Assembly (NCBI GenBank): GCA_031273445.1
Contig: JAISRV010000386.1
Coordinates: forward strand, 1-13,564
Source: Candidatus Adiutrix sp.
Lineage (GTDB): Bacteria; Desulfobacterota; Desulfarculia; Adiutricales; Adiutricaceae
Direction: 5' to 3'
Length of the DNA stretch: 13,564 nt
The position numbers were made by a program, and so were the translations under genes. The notes below the pieces were generated by a model. The model was not told where the DNA came from. It made no database searches and saw only the letters and a list, made by a program, of their open reading frames with translations. Numbering within the stretch: position 1 is the stretch's first letter; every line of letters begins with the position of its first letter. Positions 1-5,688 of this stretch are shown here, piece by piece.

Positions 1-10
1 CGGGTGGGTC

Positions 11-65
11 CAGGGCAGGGCCGCGAGGCCCTCCCCTGGCGGGGGCGCGGGGCGCGGAGCCCCGC
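11..65. repeat. Two adjacent GC-rich hairpins, REP-like
   Basis: Hairpin one pairs CAGGGCAGGGCC (11-22) with GGCCCTCCCCTG (27-38) around GCGA with a single mismatch. Hairpin two pairs GCGGGGC (47-53) with GCCCCGC (59-65) around a 5-nt loop. The paired style (CCTGGCGGGG followed by GCGGAGCCCCGC) resembles dispersed REP-type hairpins seen in many GC-rich genomes. No T-tract follows. Confidence 0.65.
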
Positions 66-130
66 AATGATGGCCGGGCCGACCAAGAGGGCGGGCTGAC
101 AGGGCAACCGCCCTCGCCCTTACGGGGAAT

Positions 131-164
131 TGTGAAATCTGGATTCGTTGCCCTTGATTTCACA
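131..164. repeat. 9-bp perfect inverted repeat
   Basis: TGTGAAATC (131-139) and GATTTCACA (156-164) are exact inverted copies separated by 16 bp. It could be an operator or a stem-loop. It lies directly beside the 39-bp repeat. Confidence 0.55.
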
Positions 165-166
165 TA

Positions 167-205
167 GCAACCGATGTCCACTTTTTTGTCAAGTGTACGC
201 TTTAA
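167..205. repeat. 39-bp dispersed repeat, copy 1
   Basis: It matches 5633-5670 with one substitution (T/C) and one extra C. On the minus strand it holds TTGACA, 17 nt and then TGCTAT, a weak promoter pointing out of the window to the left. It overlaps the first 20-bp repeat. Confidence 0.8.
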
Positions 206-214
206 CCGGATGAA
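195..214. repeat. 20-bp direct repeat, unit 1 of 2
   Basis: GTACGCTTTAACCGGATGAA occurs here and again, identically, at 243-262, an offset of 48 bp. Pairs of identical ~20-bp units near a terminus are a known trait of IS21-family ends. Confidence 0.85.
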
Positions 215-242
215 CCGAAAATGCCGCTATTCACACCACAAA

Positions 243-262
243 GTACGCTTTAACCGGATGAA
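243..262. repeat. 20-bp direct repeat, unit 2 of 2
   Basis: This unit is an exact copy of 195-214. Only 6 bp separate it from the left edge of the 200-bp repeat at 269, so the presumed element end nearly abuts the duplicated methyltransferase tail. Confidence 0.85.
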
Positions 263-268
263 TCAGTG

Positions 269-468
269 ATAGCTTCCGACTATTGTGTTTATTCGCGGTC
301 GGCCGCGCTTTCAGAGAACGCGTCAGCCTCTTTTACGGCAGGTCAGAATAATCGGCGTATAAGCCCGGCCAGCCAGAAGCGCCTTCCCGCACAGGTCGGC
401 CAACCCCGCCCTGTGCAGAAAATCAACCCATTTTTTGACCCGGCCCAGGCCGGCCCAGGTGGAGAAGC
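269..468. repeat. 200-bp direct repeat, left copy
   Basis: This copy differs from 3516-3715 at five positions, always A or T here against G or C there. Three differences fall in coding sequence and all are synonymous. Its left end is 6 bp from the 20-bp repeat ending at 262; its right end is the join with the radical SAM fragment, where CAGGTGGAGA occurs twice 12 bp apart (456-465 and 468-477). Confidence 0.92.
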
Positions 469-613
469 AGGTGGAGAGCGATATTTTGTCTGCCTCAGCT
501 TTATCGGCGGTGATTTCATATCCGTTGGCCGTAAAGTGACGGCGCAACGACTCCAGATCCAACTGCCGCCGCCAGCAAGCTCCTTCCGTGAAACGGAGAA
601 ACACTTTTTTCAT
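323..613 (-). pseudogene. Chimeric ORF: radical SAM (MTTase-like) N-terminus fused to methyltransferase D C-terminus
   Basis: The 96-codon ORF starts at ATG 613. Its first 49 residues, MKKVFLRFTEGACWRRQLD through AEADKISLSTC, have the layout of the UPF0004 N-terminal domain of methylthiotransferase-type radical SAM proteins (first Cys in the TEGAC region, GYE, EADxIxLxTC). From residue 50 it is identical to the last 47 residues of methyltransferase D (FSTWAGLGRVKKWVD to CRKRG) because it enters the 200-bp repeat. The radical SAM core (CxxxCxxC) is missing, so that activity is impossible; the methyltransferase part has no SAM site. The join is in frame and the ribosome site (GAAAGTGA) is weak. 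It is probably a recombination product, though expression as a small protein cannot be excluded. Confidence 0.68.
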
Positions 614-646
614 GCCAAAGTCACTTTCTATTAATTTGATAAAGCA

Positions 647-1505
647 TCATTTTTTCCGTGCGCCGAATTTCCAGGAATTGCCGTTGCGCATGATGATATA
701 GACGCTGGCCGGATCAATATCCCTCTCCCCTCCGTCGACGCCCAACCAGGACTCAATGGTTGAGCGCCTGATATAGGTTGTTTGCGGCGTCACCAGCTGA
801 TCAAAGACAACATGGACAACATGCCGGAAAAAGCTGAACTCCCTTTTGGAAATCCAGCGGCTGTAAAGATGCATCGGGCAGAATCTCGCCGCGGCCCCGG
901 GGAGCGACATGACCATTTTCACATAACACCAAATAAGCGAAAGCCAGAGGCGCGGCTATGGCATATTTGGTGATACGCCACGGCAACCGTGAGCAGACAC
1001 GGCGCAGGGGATCAACCAGAATCCTTACCGCCGCGTTGCCTTCAAAGCCATACACCCAGGCATGGAACCTGCCTCCCGGCTTGGTATTGCCGATGACGGA
1101 GGCCAGGCCCGCCCGTGGGTTTTTCATGTGATGCAACACGCCGACGCAATATACAATGTCAAAACCCGGCGACGCAAAAGAAGCCAGATCCTGTTTATGG
1201 ATTTCCCAGTTGGCGTAGCCAGTCAGACGCAGATTCCTTTCCGCCGCCAGCACGGCGTCGCCCAGGTCAACGCCCGTGACGCTCCTTGGGTGAAAGTCCA
1301 GCACATGCGCCAGGATGGAGGCCGAGCCGCAGCCCAGCTCAAGAACATCCTTGCCGGCGAAATCATCCGGCCGCAAAGGCAGGAGCCAGTCTTCCACCTG
1401 CTCACGCGTGTAGATGGAGCCTTCCGGGAGATTATTCCAGGAGGCCGCGAACGCTTTGGCCGTGGCCTCATCGCCAGTTTCGGACTTAGCTTGTTCCGCG
1501 CTTGA
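647..1505 (-). pseudogene. Class I SAM-dependent methyltransferase (B), N-terminally truncated and frameshifted
   Basis: Reading leftward, the frame from about 1505 gives AEQAKSETGDEATAKAFAAS, WNNLPEGSIYTREQVEDWLL, then SAM motif I VLELGCGSAS, VTGVDLG (acidic end of strand 2) and FDIVYCVGVLHHMKNP. Near 875 an extra base (CCCG for CCC) breaks the frame. Moving by one nucleotide restores a family-like C-terminus: MHLYSRWISKREFSFF, HVVHVVFDQLVTPQTTYIRR, then IESWLG and NGNSWKFGARKK, with TGA at 649-647. In the N-terminal frame there is no ATG or TTG before the in-frame stop at 1572-1574; the GTG at 1397 falls only ~22 residues before motif I. So the gene lacks a start and has at least one frameshift. 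The intact motifs imply recent decay. Confidence 0.72.
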
Positions 1506-1545
1506 ACCGGCAACTGGCGTAACCGTTGATCGACGAAAAACCGCC

Positions 1546-1671
1546 TCACCACGACTCCTTGACCGCCATGATCACGAAAATAGTCAACAGCATATATTCT
1601 TTGGTCTGGTCATAATGCGGCACATTGGCCGGCCAGAATTCGTCATAAAAAGACTTGGTCGCCATATCCAT
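1546..1671 (-). pseudogene. Short N-terminal fragment, methyltransferase-like (A)
   Basis: A 41-codon frame starts at ATG 1671, eight nt after the YwgA-like stop, and reads MDMATKSFYDEFWPANVPHY, then DQTKEYMLL, ending at TGA 1548-1546. The FYDEFWPANVPHYDQTKEY stretch looks like the start of some class I methyltransferases in polysaccharide loci, but the sequence then runs into a hydrophobic stretch (LLTIFVIMAV) and stops, well before any SAM motif. No ribosome site is visible. It could instead be the end of a membrane protein whose body was lost. I treat it as a fragment left by the rearrangement; family assignment is weak. Confidence 0.4.
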
Positions 1672-1679
1672 TTTTAAGG

Positions 1680-2210
1680 TCATCTGAGGATGCTTTCCTG
1701 TTTCAACCAGTCGTAGTTTACCGCTATTTCAGCGACATCAAAATGAGGTTTTAAAGCTTTCACAATTGACGGCAGTTGAGATAAATTTTGATTTTGTTGC
1801 CCGAGGGCGATATGCACATAAGCGATAGTAGCTAACAGTTCCATATCTTTGGCGTTTTTAGCGGAGAACAGGCCCACTAGCCGGTTTATGTGCGGCTCTA
1901 TTTGGCTTGGGTAAGCTCCGCATTGCCCAATAAAAGTTTTGGAGTTATCGCCTTTAGTAAACTGATAACCGCCATATCCGTTAAAATCGACATAAGAACG
2001 ATTTACAGCCTTGTAATACACAGCCAAATCAAGGTCAGCCATAACATCTTGAGAATATGGGCCATAAGTATAAATACTAAAATTATACCCCAGCTTGACG
2101 CTAAAGCAATGCTGAAGGAAAAACATGTATTTCAGTATGGATGTTTTGCCAATATTAGGCTGTTTTTCCGTAATTAGCGCTAAAGTGGCTATTCTTAAAT
2201 TCTCGCTCAT
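1680..2210 (-). CDS. YwgA-like protein of unknown function, partner of the HD protein
   Basis: The 176-residue protein contains KTSILKYMFFLQHCF (22-36), LGYNFSIYTYGPYSQDVMADLD (~40-61) and GYQFTKGD, then a helical C-terminal half with AKDMELLATIAYV (~119-132). The hydrophobic LKYMFFLQ followed by a Y-x-YGPYS-x-x-x-x-x-DLD pattern resembles the Bacillus YwgA group and is reminiscent of Panacea/SocA-type (DUF4065) proteins, some of which are antitoxins or protease adaptors. In B. subtilis ywgA lies beside ywfO, an HD protein of the same class as the upstream gene here, which supports the pairing. The ATG at 2210 sits 2 nt after the HD stop, with GGGGG as ribosome site, so translation is coupled. 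AT-rich composition matches the HD gene. Biochemical function is unknown. Confidence 0.75.
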   Translation of the reverse strand: MSENLRIATLALITEKQPNIGKTSILKYMFFLQHCFSVKLGYNFSIYTYGPYSQDVMADLDLAVYYKAVNRSYVDFNGYGGYQFTKGDNSKTFIGQCGAYPSQIEPHINRLVGLFSAKNAKDMELLATIAYVHIALGQQNQNLSQLPSIVKALKPHFDVAEIAVNYDWLKQESILR

Positions 2211-2212
2211 AA

Positions 2213-3466
2213 TTACCCCCTGGCTCTATCAATATAAAATCTGACATTTGCGACGTTATTAGAAAGTTCCAATAATTGTTTAATCAATTGTGATTTTTCG
2301 CTAAGCGGTTTCATTTTATTATTCTTGTGAAGTATTTGAATGTCGTTGTTCATTTTATACCATGCCGTTGCCGCCTTGTCATCATACCAACACCCATCTT
2401 TCATGTCTTTGTATTGTTCTTTAGTTCTCACTAAATCCGCATCATCCGGCGAGTTAACATCGTGTAAGCATTTGTAATGCTTTCTATCCCGTATTATTTT
2501 ACCATGTTCGCCGCATTGATCATTAATAATGCTGGAATAGATGGTCCAATCGTCGTAAGCCAGGTATCTGTCAATTTCAGTCGGCGGCGGGAAACAGCCG
2601 CCGGCTTCTCCTTTCAATCGCAAGACTTCTTTTATTACATGATATAGATGGTAATCGTATACTCTTCGAATCTTATGAAAATACACCTGAGAAAACATGT
2701 AATACCTGGCAAGCACCAAACTCTCCGCCGCCATCCATCCTTTTTCGTCGACGACAATTGAAAGCGCTCCGGTTTCAGTCGTTGCCGCCGCCATAAATTG
2801 AACTAAACGGTAATTATCATAGTGCCCATATTTGACGCCAAGATGATAAGAATCTCGAAGAAGGTAATCCGCTCTGTCCGCATCAATTGATCCCGATATC
2901 AACTCTTTCCAAAATATAGAAGAAACAGAAGGGTTTAATGCGGAAACATCTGATAAAAATATATTTTGATCTCCCAATAATTCAGTGACTTGCTCCACGC
3001 GAATTCCATAATTATTAAAATTATCAGGGTGATTATTTATTATGTCAGTAAATTTTTGTTTAATAATGGCGATGCTGTATTCTTCATGTTTATAGCGATT
3101 TTCGCCATCTCGTATAGGAAAAAGATTTTCACCGCTATGCGAAAAAGGAGCGTGTCCCACATCATGAAGCAATGCCGCCATCCGTATCACTTTTCGTGAG
3201 CGATCTAATCCGCTTTTATTGATTTTGTAATCATCTAAAAGCGCTCCATATTTTTTAGATATGACATCAAACATATCTGATGCCATTCGCATAACGCCGA
3301 TAGAATGCTCAAATCTTGTATGCACAGCTCCAGGGTAAATCATGTTCGTGAGAGATAATTGTTTGATTCTCCTCAAACGTTGAAAATAAGGTGAATTGAT
3401 AATCTCACACTCTTGATCATCTAGCTCTATAAATCCATATAGTACATCCCGAATTATCTTTGCCAA
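2213..3466 (-). CDS. HD-domain phosphohydrolase of the SAMHD1/COG1078 type (YwfO-like)
   Basis: COG1078-type HD proteins are metal-dependent phosphohydrolases; characterised relatives (SAMHD1, E. faecalis EF1143) are dNTP triphosphohydrolases. From the TTG at 3466 the protein has 417 residues and starts (M)AKIIRDVLYGFIELDD, the usual family N-terminus, with GGGG 7 nt upstream. A TTG at 3508 (431 residues) is an alternative without a ribosome site. Catalytic positions are all present: RLRRIKQL, HTRFEHSIGV (H54), LLHDVGHAPFSH (H101, D102, H105, H110), KHEEYS (H127) and SIDADRADYLLRDSYHLG (D195). So the enzyme should be active. Base composition is clearly AT-richer than its neighbours, with codons such as ATA and AAT, indicating transfer. 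It is followed after 2 nt by the YwgA-like gene, with the ribosome site inside its own end (AGGGGG). A defence role by dNTP depletion is inference. Confidence 0.88.
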   Translation of the reverse strand: MAKIIRDVLYGFIELDDQECEIINSPYFQRLRRIKQLSLTNMIYPGAVHTRFEHSIGVMRMASDMFDVISKKYGALLDDYKINKSGLDRSRKVIRMAALLHDVGHAPFSHSGENLFPIRDGENRYKHEEYSIAIIKQKFTDIINNHPDNFNNYGIRVEQVTELLGDQNIFLSDVSALNPSVSSIFWKELISGSIDADRADYLLRDSYHLGVKYGHYDNYRLVQFMAAATTETGALSIVVDEKGWMAAESLVLARYYMFSQVYFHKIRRVYDYHLYHVIKEVLRLKGEAGGCFPPPTEIDRYLAYDDWTIYSSIINDQCGEHGKIIRDRKHYKCLHDVNSPDDADLVRTKEQYKDMKDGCWYDDKAATAWYKMNNDIQILHKNNKMKPLSEKSQLIKQLLELSNNVANVRFYIDRARG

Positions 3467-3515
3467 TGCATTACCCCGTTCTTCGGTTCGCCAGTTCAAT
3501 CGTCCCAATTAGGTA

Positions 3516-3715
3516 ATAGCTTCCGGCTATTGTGTTTATTCGCGGTCGGCCGCGCTCTCAGAGAACGCGTCAGCCTCTTTTGCGGCAGGTCAGAATAATC
3601 GGCGTATAAGCCCGGCCGGCCAGAAGCGCCTTCCCGCACAGGTCGGCCAACCCCGCCCTGTGCAGAAAATCAACCCACTTTTTGACCCGGCCCAGGCCGG
3701 CCCAGGTGGAGAAGC
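3516..3715. repeat. 200-bp direct repeat, right copy (3' end of methyltransferase D)
   Basis: It matches 269-468 over 200 bp with no gaps and five differences, all transitions. It covers the last ~48 codons of methyltransferase D plus ~54 bp downstream, including a perfect 6-bp stem AATAGC/GCTATT (3515-3520 with 3526-3531) and CGCGG/CCGCG nearby. The HD gene begins within about 50 bp of its left end. Confidence 0.92.
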
Positions 3716-4447
3716 GGCGGCTGGTCAGGCGCTCCATGAATATTTCCCGGCCGAAATCCAGCGCTTCGACCTCAGGCCGGCCGCCCCAGCGCCGGGCGTC
3801 TTTCTCCGTCAACAGTTGGAGAGTCTCCACGAAAGCCGGGTCCCGCCCCCACAGGCGCACCCATATTTTCGCCAGGGCTTTTGGAAGATGCGGAATCCAG
3901 GGCAGGGCATAATGCCCCTCAAAAAAAGAACCATAGTTGGGGTAGACGAACTGGGCGTAACCGCCCGGTTTGAGCACCCGGAAGGCCTCCCGAACCGCCT
4001 GGTCGGGCGCGGCCACATGCTCCAGCACATTGGTCGAATAAACGAGATCAAAAGAGCCGTCAGGCCAGGGCAGCGACTCGGCCGAAGCGTCCCTGACCAC
4101 AGCCGGGTCTAAACCATATTGGGCCAAAATTTCCCGCCCGAGCTGATAGGAAGAATCAAAACCGGCGGAAGACGGTTCCACGCCGAAGATTTCCAGGCCG
4201 TAATCGCGCCGGGTCACGGCCAGAAAAACGCAAAAGCCGCTGCCGATTTTCAGAAGGCGCTTGCCGGGCAAAAAAGACCGCGCTTCCGTTCGCAGAACCT
4301 TACATAAAATGGCCACCTGTTCGTGCGCCCTGGCTTCATCCAAAACATCGGCCGCGCCTTTCGCCGCCGGCGTTTTGCCCAGCGTTTCAAAAAACCCCCG
4401 TATGATCCGGTCACCCTGTCCACTATGTCGGCGGAAACAGCGATCAT
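3570..4447 (-). CDS. Class I SAM-dependent methyltransferase (D), interrupted by a -1 frameshift near 4392-4398
   Basis: The start is set by the ATGA overlap with methyltransferase C: ATG at 4447 reads MIAVSADIVDRVTGSYGG, then frame 0 runs into unrelated sequence. A one-base backward shift at the GGGGGTTTTTTG tract continues as FFETLGKTPAAKGAADVL and on to the stop at 3570, giving 292 residues of normal methyltransferase length. Domain features: LLKIGSGFCVF (motif I, 65-75, with Lys and Cys where Glu and Gly are usual), GVEPS after strand 2, DASAESLPWPDGSFDLVYSTNVLEHV (positions ~110-135), FRVLKPGG, and a C-terminal tail ending AYTPIILTCRKRG. The frame without the shift would have to start inside methyltransferase C (ATG at 4613), where its sequence looks like shadow. 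It is either a pseudogene, an assembly homopolymer error, or a programmed -1 frameshift. The last ~145 coding bases lie in the 200-bp direct repeat. Confidence 0.8.
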
Positions 4448-5298
4448 GCGGCCTCTCTTGGCGAACTTTCCCCGCCGCGCCTGAACAAAAATTCGTTGTT
4501 GCCGTGGCCGTTGGTCGTGACCAGTTTTTCCAGGGTGAAATCGCGCCGGCGCAAAAACTCCAAAACTTCTCCGGGGCTGGAGACCTCGAAGGGCCAGCCG
4601 CCGATCCAGTCAAAAACGTCGTGCAGCGGCGACATGCCCCGCTCTTTATGCCGCGTATAGTGCCTGAAGGGGCTGCCGGTCAAAACCAGGCTCCGCCCGG
4701 CCTGGAACAGGGTGAGGGGCGGCACGAACACGGCGGAGGTTAAAATTCGCCCGGCGGGGCCGGAGTTATATGTTTTTTTGACTAAAGCCCAGAAGCGGGA
4801 AAGGACGCCCTGGTCGTTATACAGGGCGACATATAATCCGCCGGACGGCTTGACCGCGGCGGCGGCGTTGGCCAGGGCCTCCCATTGACTGCCGGTGTGG
4901 TGCAGGACGCCCCAGGAGTATACGACGTCGAACAGGCCCAGGCCGGCCAGGTAGGCTTTATCCAAAACGGAGCCCTCTTCGACGCGCCAATCCCGCTCCC
5001 CGGTCGCGAAGCGTGAGCGAAGACTCAAGGTGGCGGCCACGGACTCGCGGTCGTAATCAAAAGAAACGACTTCAGCCCCCAACCGATAGGCGGCCAGACT
5101 GAACAGCCCGCTGCCGGAGCCTATGTCCAAAAAACGCCGGCCCCGCAGGGAGTCAAGGCGAAGCATGTTTTTAAGAGACTCTTCCGCCGCGACGATGCGG
5201 TCTTCACTTAAAAGCTTCAAAAAGTTTCGCCAGTTTTTGCCGAACCCGAAGCGGGCCTCGCTTTCGGCTTTTGCCGTCGCCTTTGATGCGGGCGCCAT
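4444..5298 (-). CDS. Class I SAM-dependent methyltransferase (C)
   Basis: This 284-residue protein belongs to a methyltransferase group common in surface-polysaccharide loci. It opens with EARFGFGKNWRNFLKLLSED, then has SAM motif I FLDIGSGSG (56-64), the acidic FDYD after strand 2 (80-83), VEEGSVLD, motif IV region FDVVYSWGVLHHTG (~123-136), and the characteristic VALYNDQG. The C-terminal half carries FDWIGGWPFEVSSPGEVLEF and GHGNNEFLF, typical of the family. The substrate is unknown; a glycan or lipid-linked sugar is the contextual guess. The start is firm: ATG at 5298 follows AAGGAG with 4-nt spacing. Its TGA overlaps the next ATG as ATGA, so the two methyltransferases should be translationally coupled. 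Confidence 0.92.
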   Translation of the reverse strand: MAPASKATAKAESEARFGFGKNWRNFLKLLSEDRIVAAEESLKNMLRLDSLRGRRFLDIGSGSGLFSLAAYRLGAEVVSFDYDRESVAATLSLRSRFATGERDWRVEEGSVLDKAYLAGLGLFDVVYSWGVLHHTGSQWEALANAAAAVKPSGGLYVALYNDQGVLSRFWALVKKTYNSGPAGRILTSAVFVPPLTLFQAGRSLVLTGSPFRHYTRHKERGMSPLHDVFDWIGGWPFEVSSPGEVLEFLRRRDFTLEKLVTTNGHGNNEFLFRRGGESSPREAA

Positions 5299-5312
5299 AT
5301 TTCTCCTTCAGC

Positions 5313-5332
5313 GGCGACCGCTCACGGTCGCC
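5313..5332. other. Perfect hairpin just upstream of methyltransferase C ribosome site
   Basis: GGCGACCG (5313-5320) and CGGTCGCC (5325-5332) form an 8-bp GC-rich stem with a 4-nt loop. In the minus-strand transcript it ends about 5 nt before the AAGGAG Shine-Dalgarno. No U-tract follows, so it is not a standard terminator. It could affect translation or mRNA stability. Confidence 0.6.
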
Positions 5333-5350
5333 CCCGATCTTCCATCTGCT

Positions 5351-5437
5351 CTATTTAATCCGCTTGTCCGGAGCCTTTTTCTTCGCCGTTTCAAGCTGCC
5401 CAATGCTTTTGTCCGGGGTCGGCAGGTCTTCGGGCAT
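5351..5437 (-). CDS. Possible 28-aa small ORF
   Basis: It starts at ATG 5437, about 10 nt after GGAGG on the minus strand, and ends at TAG 5353-5351. The product begins MPEDLPTPDKSIGQLETAKK and is rich in Lys and charged residues. Either it is a small protein or the tail of a decayed gene: the overlapping frame upstream reads HYVFYDKKNDSKFTDLMEAQ, which also looks protein-like, hinting at a frameshifted remnant. No function can be assigned. Confidence 0.25.
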   Translation of the reverse strand: MPEDLPTPDKSIGQLETAKKKAPDKRIK

Positions 5438-5600
5438 GGCTTTTGCGCCTCCATCAGGTCCGTGAATTTCGAGTCGTTTTTTTTATCGTAAAAGACATAG
5501 TGTTGGGCGGCAGAATTTTGTCGGGCCTTTTTTGTTCTGTTTTCTTATCTGTTTTCCTGGTCATGGGAGGCGCATCCTCGCCATTCCAAATCATAGACCC

Positions 5601-5629
5601 ATTATGCCCCCAATTCCCCAAAACTTCAA
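5601..5629 (-). promoter_or_regulatory. Sigma-70-type promoter candidate for the methyltransferase pair
   Basis: The minus strand reads TTGAAG (5629-5624), exactly 17 nt, then CATAAT (5606-5601), matching 4/6 and 5/6 consensus positions. It points toward the methyltransferase at 5298, leaving a leader of roughly 290 nt. A separate TTGACA lies upstream in the 38-bp repeat but has no good -10 partner. Confidence 0.4.
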
Positions 5630-5632
5630 CTC

Positions 5633-5670
5633 GCAACCGACGTCCATTTTTTGTCAAGTGTACGCTTTAA
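5633..5670. repeat. 38-bp dispersed repeat, copy 2
   Basis: It begins GCAACCGACGTCCA and ends GTCAAGTGTACGCTTTAA, and matches 167-205 with one substitution and one missing base. Similarity stops abruptly after CTTTAA, where copy 1 goes on with CCGGATGAA. On the minus strand it contains TTGACA, a perfect -35 hexamer. It may be the worn end of an insertion sequence. Confidence 0.8.
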
Positions 5671-5688
5671 CTCTTCCGCCGTGACTCG

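Larger units (their letters stand above)
1..268. other. Non-coding region with hairpins and possible insertion-sequence end
   Basis: I see no gene here. From left to right it holds two GC-rich hairpins (11-38 and 47-65), a looser 8-bp stem (GAGGGCGG 87-94 with CCGCCCTC 108-115), a perfect 9-bp inverted repeat (131-139 and 156-164), the 39-bp repeat (167-205) and two 20-bp direct repeats (195-214 and 243-262). The layout of nested repeats without a transposase suggests a mobile-element end or its remnant. Confidence 0.65.
5299..5688. other. Intergenic region between the membrane protein and methyltransferase C
   Basis: This 390-bp stretch holds no gene of normal size. From right to left it contains the 38-bp repeat also found at 167-205, a minus-strand promoter candidate (5601-5629), a possible 28-codon ORF (5351-5437) and a perfect hairpin (5313-5332) directly before the methyltransferase ribosome site. 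Another minus-strand ORF (5454-5657) has no recognisable features. It is plausibly a scar of a lost gene or mobile element. Confidence 0.65.

Noticed and set aside
11..262. CRISPR-like array from the several short repeats at the window start
   Set aside because: The repeats are of different kinds, only one unit occurs twice, and there is no regular repeat-spacer pattern or cas gene.
501..508. GCCGATAA on the minus strand, matching a sigma-28 -10 box
   Set aside because: No TAAA lies 15 nt upstream, and the match falls inside codons of the radical SAM fragment (ADKAEADK region).
3467..3508. N-terminal 14-codon extension of the HD protein starting at TTG 3508
   Set aside because: There is no ribosome site before it, and the family N-terminus (AKIIRDVLYGFIELDD) begins right at the TTG at 3466, which has GGGG upstream. 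It stays possible.
4448..4613. Upstream extension of methyltransferase D starting at ATG 4613
   Set aside because: It overlaps methyltransferase C in another frame and reads as shadow sequence; the ATGA-linked ATG at 4447 plus a -1 shift gives a normal-length protein.
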